Assembly (NCBI GenBank): GCA_036278755.1
Contig: DASUKL010000046.1
Span: forward strand, 1 to 28,835
DNA from: DASUKL01 sp036278755
Lineage (GTDB): Bacteria; Chloroflexota; Limnocylindria; Limnocylindrales; CSP1-4
Direction: 5' to 3'
Length of the DNA: 28,835 bases
Shown piece by piece: positions 7,528 through 13,538 of the stretch (the first letter of the stretch is position 1; each line of letters opens with the position of its first letter). The notes under the pieces are model-generated. The model was not told the origin of the DNA, did not search any database, and saw only the letters and a program-made list of their open reading frames with translations. The position numbers were made by a program, and so were the translations under genes.

Positions 7528-7545
7528 GCGGTCCGAAGGGACCGC
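7528..7545 (-). other. Hairpin in the groES 5' leader
   Basis: A 7-bp perfect stem GCGGTCC/GGACCGC with a 4-nt loop lies in the transcribed leader between the CIRCE element and groES. A second potential stem, CCGGGC/GCCCGG (7504-7518), lies just downstream. The leader is unusually long and foldable for groESL. Confidence 0.5.
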
Positions 7546-7555
7546 TTCGATCGGA

Positions 7556-7582
7556 TTAGCACTCTCGGACTGAGAGTGCTAA
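7556..7582 (-). promoter_or_regulatory. CIRCE operator for HrcA
   Basis: A perfect inverted repeat, TTAGCACTC-N9-GAGTGCTAA, matches the CIRCE consensus at every position. It straddles the expected transcription start (about 7577) of the groESL promoter, so HrcA bound here would block initiation and heat shock would relieve it. The hrcA gene itself is not in the window. Confidence 0.97.
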
Positions 7583-7583
7583 G

Positions 7584-7613
7584 ACTGTAGCCGAGGGCCG
7601 CCGAAGCTGTCAA
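7584..7613 (-). promoter_or_regulatory. groESL promoter TTGACA-N18-TACAGT
   Basis: On the minus strand a perfect -35 TTGACA (7613-7608), an 18-nt spacer and TACAGT (7589-7584) sit immediately upstream of CIRCE. This is the clearest housekeeping promoter in the window. Confidence 0.88.
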
Positions 7614-7828
7614 GCGCCGCGTCCCGGCCCCGCAGACTGCCGCTCGTGCGCGGCTGCGCCGCCACCTCGCCGATACTGCCGGCCGTGGCGATGACTCCTG
7701 GTGATCAAGCCCCCTGCCCGGGCACCCTGGACCACGGGCCGAGCGTCGCCGCCGCCGGCATTTCATGGCAGGCACATCCCGTCGCGATCCGGCCCACGCC
7801 GCCTGCCCCGGCCGGGCAGACTGGAGGC

Positions 7829-8659
7829 GTGACGGCCCCCGTCCGCATCGAGCGTCCGTTCCGCGTCCGCTTCGACGAGTGCGGCATCGACGGCCTGACC
7901 CGCGCCTCGTCGCTGCTCCGCTGGGCCCAGGACGTGGCCTGGGTCCATTCAGCGGAGGCCGGCTTCGACCGCCGCTGGTACGCGGAACGCGGCCTGGCCT
8001 GGCTCGTGCGCTGCCTCCGCCTGGACCTGCTCCGGGCCCCGGAGAGCGGCCAGACGGTCAGTGTCTCCACCGAGGTCGTGGGTTGGCGCCGCGTCTGGGC
8101 CCGCCGCAGCAGTGAGATCCGGGCGCAGCCGGCATCGACGCCCGCGCCCGCAGCCAGCCCGGCCACCGAACCAGGAGCCTCGGACCTCCTGGCCACAGTG
8201 GTGACCGACTGGGTCCTCCTGGGTCCGAGCGGCCTGCCGGTCCGGGTGCCGTCCGAGATCACGGCCGTCTTCGCCGCCCGACTCCCGAGCTTCGAGCCTG
8301 GCCGCGTCCCACTCCTGGAGCCCCCTTCGGCGGCTGATCCCGTGGGCCTGGACCTCGCCGTCCGCCGCCAGGAGCTCGATCCCATGGGCCACGTCAACCA
8401 CGCCGTCTACCTCGACTGGCTGGAGGAGGCCGTCGCCGCAGCAGGCGGTCAGGACGATCTGATCCGCCTCCCGCGCCGCTACCGCCTGGAGTACGACCGC
8501 TCGGCCGAACCGGGCGCCCGCCTCCGAGCCGAAGCCTGGCGCCACGGTCCAGGCTGGGCCTTCCGGCTGATCGACGAGCAGGCCCCAGCGACGACGGGAG
8601 GCGCGGATCGGCGGGCCTTGGAGCTCTCGCGGGCCCGGCTGGAGGTGGGGCGCACCTAG
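7829..8659 (+). CDS. Acyl-ACP thioesterase family protein (tandem hotdog domains)
   Basis: About 276 residues resemble acyl-ACP thioesterases, which release fatty acids from acyl carrier protein. The first hotdog domain holds FRVRFDECGIDGLTRASSLL, WAQDVAWVHSAEAGFDRRWY and LAWLVRCLRLDLL. The second has LDPMGHVNHAVYLDWLEEAV, with the conserved D..GHVNH..YLDW..E active-site segment. A Pro/Ala-rich linker (about residues 104-122) separates them. The start is uncertain. GTG 7829 begins just before the conserved region but GGAGG is only 1 nt from it; GTG 7685 and ATG 7691 upstream in frame would add a non-conserved leader of roughly 46-48 residues. The gene faces away from groES and converges with the MFS gene. 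An acyl-CoA substrate is possible. Confidence 0.85.
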   Translation: MTAPVRIERPFRVRFDECGIDGLTRASSLLRWAQDVAWVHSAEAGFDRRWYAERGLAWLVRCLRLDLLRAPESGQTVSVSTEVVGWRRVWARRSSEIRAQPASTPAPAASPATEPGASDLLATVVTDWVLLGPSGLPVRVPSEITAVFAARLPSFEPGRVPLLEPPSAADPVGLDLAVRRQELDPMGHVNHAVYLDWLEEAVAAAGGQDDLIRLPRRYRLEYDRSAEPGARLRAEAWRHGPGWAFRLIDEQAPATTGGADRRALELSRARLEVGRT

Positions 8660-8723
8660 GCACCTTATCGCAGCGGACACGGCTTCCGGATAGGAGGAGG
8701 CTGCCGTCGCCCTGACGCTCCTC

Positions 8724-9902
8724 TCAGGCAGGCACGAGGTGCATCCCCCGGGAGAGGGTCGCGACGAGCGCGCCGACGAGGACGACTGCCGCGAGCACGA
8801 GAAGCGCCCCCGGGGCGCCGAGACCGCTGGCCAGGAAGCCGGCCGCCAGCGTGCCGGCCGGGATGGTGCCCCACGCGATCGCCTTCACCACGCTGCGGAC
8901 GCGACCCAGGAGACGGTCCGGCGTGATGCGGTAGATGACGTCGGAGAGCGCTACGTTGAAGATCGGCGCGCCGATCGACCCGATCCCGACCGCCACCCCG
9001 AGCGCAAGGACGTTCGGCAGGAACGCGAGCGCCGCGTACTCGGCGACGGCGAGCCAGGTGAGACCGAGCGTGATCTTCCGCGTCCCGACGCGAGCGTGGA
9101 CCCAGGGTGCGACGATCGAGCCGAGGATCGCCCCGGCACCGAAGAAGGCGAACATGAGGCCGATCAGTCCGGGCCCCGCCCCCAAGTCCTGGGCCCGGAC
9201 GATCAGGACGAGCGAGAGGGCGTTCGAGGCGAAGTTCAGGCCGGCGACGACGACGATGGCGATCCGCAGGAACGGCTGTCCCCAGACCGTCGCGATGCCT
9301 TCGGCGATCTCGGCGCGAAGATCCAGAGGCGGAGCGGCGGGGTCAGCCGGCCGGGATGCCTGGAGCGGTGTCCGGATCGTCAGGATGGCGGCGAACGAGA
9401 TGACGTAGCTCAAGGCGTCGGCGGCGAACGGGATGGCGCGACCCAGGCCGAACAGGATCCCACCCAGCGGCTGGCCCACGAGATCGGCACCCTGCGTTCG
9501 AGCCTGGTTCTGGGCGACGGCTGCAGGCAGCTGCTCCGGGGGCACGATCTGGGGCAGCGCCGCTCCCTCGCACAGGTCGAAGAACACGAAGAGGCTGCCC
9601 TCGACGAGGGCGACGACGACGAGCTGGGGCACCGACACGACACCGACGGCGGTCGCGAGGGCCACGCTGCCAAGGGCGACCGCCCGACCGATATCGGCGA
9701 CGAGCATGACCTTGCGCCGGTCCCAGCGATCGACGTACGCCCCGGCCGGCAGGAAGAGCACGAGGAACGGCAGCGTCTGAGCGAACCCGACGAGCCCAGC
9801 CTGCACGGGCGAGCCGGTCATCGCCAGCACCAGGAGCGGGTAGGCGATACTCGTGATCCGTGTCCCTACGGTCGATACGACCTGGCTCGACCAGAGGGCC
9901 AT
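8724..9902 (-). CDS. MFS transporter, MFS_3/EntS-like efflux family
   Basis: This is a major facilitator protein of at least 392 residues with about 12 hydrophobic segments. After the second segment comes the loop motif GAYVDRWDRRKVMLVADIGR, the MFS signature A form. The style (LPQIVPPEQLPAAVAQNQAR, PLGGILFGLGRAIPFAADALSY) matches the EntS/MFS_3 exporters of siderophores, drugs or macrolides; the substrate cannot be deduced. The codons immediately upstream of ATG 9902 read PLWRNRDF in frame, the usual N-terminus of this family, but no ATG, GTG or TTG lies between there and the stop of the preceding gene. An in-frame ACG at 9980 could be a mutated or near-cognate start. The gene follows tatD and a small membrane protein gene on the same strand. 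Confidence 0.88.
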   Translation of the reverse strand: MALWSSQVVSTVGTRITSIAYPLLVLAMTGSPVQAGLVGFAQTLPFLVLFLPAGAYVDRWDRRKVMLVADIGRAVALGSVALATAVGVVSVPQLVVVALVEGSLFVFFDLCEGAALPQIVPPEQLPAAVAQNQARTQGADLVGQPLGGILFGLGRAIPFAADALSYVISFAAILTIRTPLQASRPADPAAPPLDLRAEIAEGIATVWGQPFLRIAIVVVAGLNFASNALSLVLIVRAQDLGAGPGLIGLMFAFFGAGAILGSIVAPWVHARVGTRKITLGLTWLAVAEYAALAFLPNVLALGVAVGIGSIGAPIFNVALSDVIYRITPDRLLGRVRSVVKAIAWGTIPAGTLAAGFLASGLGAPGALLVLAAVVLVGALVATLSRGMHLVPA

Positions 9903-9982
9903 GAAGTCGCGGTTCCGCCATAGGGGCGTGGTGGGGGCGGGAGCAGCGGCGGAGATGCCTGAGGATCGGTAAGAGGTCGTTG

Positions 9983-10201
9983 CTACGCGCCCTGCCCGAA
10001 CCGCCAGCTGAAGACCGCCCCGGCCGTCGCGGCGACGAGGACAGCCAGGCCGATGGCCACGAGCAGCAGCCCACCGCCGGAGGCACCCTCGACGAGGAGG
10101 CCCAGCCCCACGAGACCGATCAGGCCGGCCGCGGCGATGCCCATGTAGCCGGTCTCGCGGCGGTCCTTGACGTCGCGCGGGTCGGGCGAGGGCGTCGTCA
10201 T
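9983..10201 (-). CDS. Small two-helix membrane protein of unknown function
   Basis: This 72-residue protein has a charged, Pro/Asp/Arg-rich N-terminal segment (residues 1-18). Two hydrophobic helices follow, GIAAAGLIGLVGLGLLVEG (about 21-39) and LLLVAIGLAVLVAATAGAVF (about 45-64), then a short FGQGA tail. Its ATG overlaps the tatD stop codon by 4 nt (ATGA), so it is translationally coupled to tatD. I recognise no family and would not assign a function. Confidence 0.75.
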   Translation of the reverse strand: MTTPSPDPRDVKDRRETGYMGIAAAGLIGLVGLGLLVEGASGGGLLLVAIGLAVLVAATAGAVFSWRFGQGA

Positions 10202-11043
10202 CCGGCCAGGCCGAAGGTGCGATCGTGGTTGGCTACCAGCTGCTCGCCGAGCGCCTCCGGGGCGACGCCGCGCTGCTCGGCCAGCCAGCGGGCGGTGACC
10301 TCCACCCAGCGGGGCTCGTTGCGGCGGCGCGGGGCCCCCGGCGGGGCGAGCCAGGGCGAATCGGTCTCCACCAGCAGGCGATCGTCGGGCACGAGGCGGG
10401 CGGCCGCGGCGCTCACCTCCTCGCCGGCCCGGAAGACGAGGCCGCTGAAGCTGATCATGAGCCCCAGCTCGAGGGCCGCCGCGGCGTAGTCGAGGGGCCC
10501 CGAAAAGGAGTGCAGGAGGGCCGGCGGGCGGGATGATGCCCGGCCCCCGGCAGCCTCGGCGACGGCGTCGGTCGAGCCCAGGTGGGCCGCCCGGAGCTCG
10601 GCGATGAGGTCGTCCTGGGCGTCACGCAGCCCGGGCTTGGAGCGGCAGTGGAGGATGGCCGGCTTGCCGGTCGCGCCGGCGAGGGCCAGATTGCGGCGCA
10701 GGTTGGCCAACTGGATCTCGCGGGGGGCGAAGGCTCGGTCGTAGTCGAGTCCGGTCTCCCCGATGGCCTGGACGTGTGGATCGGCGGCCAGGGCCACGAT
10801 CTCGGCCCAGCCGTCCTCGCCCACCTCGGCCGCGGCGTGCGGGTGGACGCCCACGGCGGCTCCGATGCCCAGGTCCTGGGCGCTGAGGGCGACCGAGGCC
10901 CGGCTGGTGGCCAGGTCCCAGCCGGGGGCCACGATGCGTTCGACACCTACGTGGCGGGCGGCCGCCAGCACCGCGGCGCGGTCCTCGGCGAAGGCCGGGG
11001 CCTGGAGGTGGCAGTGGGTGTCGACGAGCCGCATCCCGGGCAT
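10198..11043 (-). CDS. tatD: TatD-family metal-dependent DNase
   Basis: This is a 281-residue TIM-barrel metallohydrolase of the TatD/YcfH family, a 3'-5' exonuclease or DNase. Metal ligands are visible in order: DTHCH (His10, His12), AIGETGLDYDRAFAP (Glu), PAILHCRS (His), LLHSFSG (His) and LVETDSPWLAPP (Asp). A small Ala/Gly/Ser-rich insertion precedes LLHSFSG. The open frame extends into metG, but ATG 11043, 14 nt after the metG stop, is the natural start; ATG 11034 three codons on is an alternative. The metG-tatD pairing is widespread, as in Bacillus, and supports both calls. Ribosome-binding sequence is weak, so coupling to metG translation is likely. Confidence 0.93.
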   Translation of the reverse strand: MPGMRLVDTHCHLQAPAFAEDRAAVLAAARHVGVERIVAPGWDLATSRASVALSAQDLGIGAAVGVHPHAAAEVGEDGWAEIVALAADPHVQAIGETGLDYDRAFAPREIQLANLRRNLALAGATGKPAILHCRSKPGLRDAQDDLIAELRAAHLGSTDAVAEAAGGRASSRPPALLHSFSGPLDYAAAALELGLMISFSGLVFRAGEEVSAAAARLVPDDRLLVETDSPWLAPPGAPRRRNEPRWVEVTARWLAEQRGVAPEALGEQLVANHDRTFGLAG

Positions 11044-11057
11044 CGTATCCGCTAGCG

Positions 11058-12683
11058 TCAGCTCGATCCGGCCTCGGCCTCCTGATCGAGGCGGGGGAAG
11101 AGCGGCGCGGCCTGTCCCAACGCGCCGCCCTGATCGGCCCACGCGCCCCAGGCCAGGGCCGCGTCGAGCGACGGCCCGCCATGACCCTCGGGGCCGTAGG
11201 GATAGGCGTAGCCCAGCTGGGCCAGGACGCGTGGCGCTGTGGCCGGGATGAAGGGCGCGGCTGCCAGGCCGACCAGGCGGCAGGCCTCCAAGAGGTCGCC
11301 CAGGACCCCCGCCAGGTGCTCCCGGGCGGCCTCGTCACTGTGGGCGGCGCGGGCCAGGACCCACGGCTGCTCCGCGTCGACGAGCCGGTTGGCGGCCCCC
11401 ACGAACTCCCACAGGACGGCCAGGGCGTCGTGGAGGCGGTAGGCCTCGAAGCGCTCCACGAAGCTGGCCAGGGTCGCCAGCCAGGCCTCGGCCAGCGGTC
11501 CACCCGAGGGACTCGGGCGCCGGTCCGGGAGGTAGCGGGCGCTCATGGAGACCGTGCGGTTGACGAGGTTGCCGAAGTCGTTGGCCAAGTCGGCGTTGTA
11601 GCGCCGGACGAAGGAGTCCCAGGAGACGTCGCTGTCGCGGTCGAAGGCGACCTCCCGGAGGGTGCAGTAGCGGGCCCCGTCGGCTCCCAGGGCGGCGACC
11701 ACGTCGAGGGGGTCCAGGAAGTTGCCCCGGCTCTTGCTCATCCGCTCGCCCTGGACGAGGAGCCAGCCGTGGACCCAGACGAGGCGCGGCAGGGGCAGCC
11801 CGGCGCTCATGAGCATGGCCGGCCAGATGACCGTGTGCTGGCGGTTGATGTCCTTGCCGATGACGTGGACGTCGGCCGGCCACCAGCGCTCGAAGCGCTC
11901 GGGATCCCCGGGGAAACCGACCCCGGTCAGGTAGTTGGTCAGGGCGTCGAACCAGACGTAGACCGTGCCAGCATCAGGGTCCCACGAGCCGTCCGGCAGC
12001 TGCGAGGACGAGCCGTCGCCGCGGATGGGGAACGGGATGCCCCACGGCGCGTGCTCGCGGCTGACCGAGAAGTCCTCCAGGCCCTGGCGGATGAAGCCCA
12101 GCATCTCATTGCGCCGGTACTCGGGCTGGACCCAGTCGGGATGCTCGGCGAAGTACCGCTCCAGCCGCTCCTGGTAGGCCGAGAGGCGGAAGAACCAGTT
12201 GCGCTCCGTGAGCCACTGCAGCTCCACCGAAGGGTGATTGGCACAATGGGTGCCGCGGGCGTCCTCGATGAGCTGCGCGTTGGGGATGAAGCCCTCGTTG
12301 GGGCAGTACCAGCCCTCGTAGTCGCCGAGATACAGGTCGCCGCTGGCGTAGGCCCGGCGGACCATCTCGTGGACCGCCGCCTGGTGATCAGGGTCGGTCG
12401 TGCGGATGAAGCGGTCGGGGGTGATGAGGAGGGCGTCCTCGGCCCGTCGGAAGAGGCCCACCTGCTCGTCCACGAAGGCCTTGGGCGAGCGGGCCTGGGT
12501 CGCCGCGGTGAGGGCGATGTTGACCGAGTACTCGTCGGTGCCGGTGAGGAAGAAGGTGGGGTCGCCCCGCATCCGATGCCAGCGGGCGATGGCGTCCGCG
12601 CCGATGACCTCGAAGAGGGTATGCAGGCCCGGCTTCGAGTTGGCGTAGGCGATGGCCGTGGTGAGGTAGAAGGGCTTGCCCAT
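11058..12683 (-). CDS. metG: Methionyl-tRNA synthetase with non-canonical HIGH motif
   Basis: This 541-residue class I synthetase charges tRNA-Met. The Rossmann fold begins FYLTTAIAYANSKP. Where family members have HLGH or HIGH, this protein reads GLHT (residues 19-22), and the next motif reads GTDEYS (Tyr52) in place of GTDEHG. The KMSKS loop is intact as GERMSKSRGN (314-318). The zinc knuckle is Cys127-PN-Glu130 and Cys147-AN-His150, so the second cysteine of the usual CxxC is glutamate. GTVYVWFDALTNYL, HVIGKDINRQHTVIWPAML and the helical anticodon-binding domain (NLVNRTVSMSARYL, LVDAEQPWVLA) are normal. The length is typical for a MetRS without a C-terminal tRNA-binding appendage. No Shine-Dalgarno sequence precedes ATG 12683. 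Confidence 0.94.
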   Translation of the reverse strand: MGKPFYLTTAIAYANSKPGLHTLFEVIGADAIARWHRMRGDPTFFLTGTDEYSVNIALTAATQARSPKAFVDEQVGLFRRAEDALLITPDRFIRTTDPDHQAAVHEMVRRAYASGDLYLGDYEGWYCPNEGFIPNAQLIEDARGTHCANHPSVELQWLTERNWFFRLSAYQERLERYFAEHPDWVQPEYRRNEMLGFIRQGLEDFSVSREHAPWGIPFPIRGDGSSSQLPDGSWDPDAGTVYVWFDALTNYLTGVGFPGDPERFERWWPADVHVIGKDINRQHTVIWPAMLMSAGLPLPRLVWVHGWLLVQGERMSKSRGNFLDPLDVVAALGADGARYCTLREVAFDRDSDVSWDSFVRRYNADLANDFGNLVNRTVSMSARYLPDRRPSPSGGPLAEAWLATLASFVERFEAYRLHDALAVLWEFVGAANRLVDAEQPWVLARAAHSDEAAREHLAGVLGDLLEACRLVGLAAAPFIPATAPRVLAQLGYAYPYGPEGHGGPSLDAALAWGAWADQGGALGQAAPLFPRLDQEAEAGSS

Positions 12684-12742
12684 GGGAGGGGCAAGCGTAG
12701 CAGGCGGACCAGGCTGGGGCGGGCGTTCCCAGGGCGGAGCGG

Positions 12743-12777
12743 GCTCAGGCGCGGGCCGTATGGGCCAGCGCCTGAGC
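12743..12777 (-). terminator. Hairpin downstream of the LEA-like gene
   Basis: A perfect 10-bp stem, GCTCAGGCGC (12743-12752) with GCGCCTGAGC (12768-12777), has a 15-nt loop that can form an inner GGCC/GGCC pairing. It lies 65 nt beyond the stop of the minus-strand LEA-like gene and upstream of metG, with no U-tract. It may be a terminator or an mRNA-stabilising structure. Confidence 0.5.
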
Positions 12778-12842
12778 GGATCGCTCGGTGGCCCTGTGGC
12801 GAGTGGCCGACTGGTTGACGGGCCGGCGGGCCGGTCGGTCGC

Positions 12843-13448
12843 TCAGTCGGGCCCGTCGGACGCGTCGGCCTCGGTGGACCCGGAGCCGGACGGCCCGTCG
12901 CCGCCCGGAACGCCATCGCCGGCCTGGTCGGTCGAACGTCGCAGGTCGGCGGCCACCTCCTTGCCCTTGACCGCCACGCGCTGGCTCATCGTCTGGGTCG
13001 CCTGGGCGGCTCGCTGGGCCAGCGGACCGGCCTTCTCGCCGGCCACGGAGGCCAGCTCGGCCGCCTTGGCCGCGACTTCGCGCAGCGCCGGCTCCGTCTG
13101 GCGGGCGACCTGGTCGATCATCGTCTGGAGCTGGGAGAGGATGTCCGACGAGCGGCTGCCGCCCTCGTCGGCCCAGGCCGAAGCCCTGCCGGCGGCGGCA
13201 TCGGCCGCATCCGATGCGGCATCGCGCGCCTGGTCGGCAGCCTGGGAGGCGGTGTCGGCAGCCTGACCGGCCTTGTCGGAGACGGCCTCACTCGCCTGGT
13301 CGGTCGCCCCAGCAGCCTGGTCGGCGGCGTCGGAGACGGCGTCCTGGGCCTGATCGGTGGCCTGGGCCGCGGCGTCGCGGGCCTGATCGGCGGCGGCGGA
13401 AGCGGCGTCGCGAGCTTCGTCGATGGGGTTCGTGTTCTCGGCCATCAT
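12843..13448 (-). CDS. Ala-rich LEA-like / apolipoprotein-like helical protein
   Basis: This protein of about 201 residues is almost entirely helix-forming. Residues about 10-85 are degenerate 11-residue repeats of the type ADQARDAASDA and TDQAQDAVSDA, the pattern of group 3 LEA proteins and amphipathic lipid- or membrane-associated helices. A second helical block (ILSQLQTMIDQVARQTEPAL, then AAKAAELASVAGEKA) follows, ending in a Gly/Ser/Asp-rich acidic tail. There is no signal peptide or membrane span. ATG 13448 is chosen because GAGG lies 6 nt upstream; ATG 13445 and ATG 13460 are alternatives. A desiccation, stress or cell-envelope role is inferred from composition only, and similar sequences arise easily by convergence. 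Confidence 0.7.
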   Translation of the reverse strand: MMAENTNPIDEARDAASAAADQARDAAAQATDQAQDAVSDAADQAAGATDQASEAVSDKAGQAADTASQAADQARDAASDAADAAAGRASAWADEGGSRSSDILSQLQTMIDQVARQTEPALREVAAKAAELASVAGEKAGPLAQRAAQATQTMSQRVAVKGKEVAADLRRSTDQAGDGVPGGDGPSGSGSTEADASDGPD

Positions 13449-13538
13449 GGGCGACCTCATGGGCGTTCGGGGGTGGAAACCCCAATCCTACCGCCGTCGT
13501 CGAGCCCCACGCCCCGAATCGCCTGGGACCCGCCCGAC

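Noticed and set aside
8724..9902. Horizontal transfer of the MFS gene
   Set aside because: Codon use looks a little different from its neighbours by eye, but there are no boundaries, repeats or mobile genes, and I cannot compute composition here.
12676..13266. Plus-strand Ser/Ala-rich open frame opposite the LEA-like gene
   Set aside because: The minus-strand frame has regular 11-residue repeats and a ribosome-binding site; the plus frame is its repetitive mirror.
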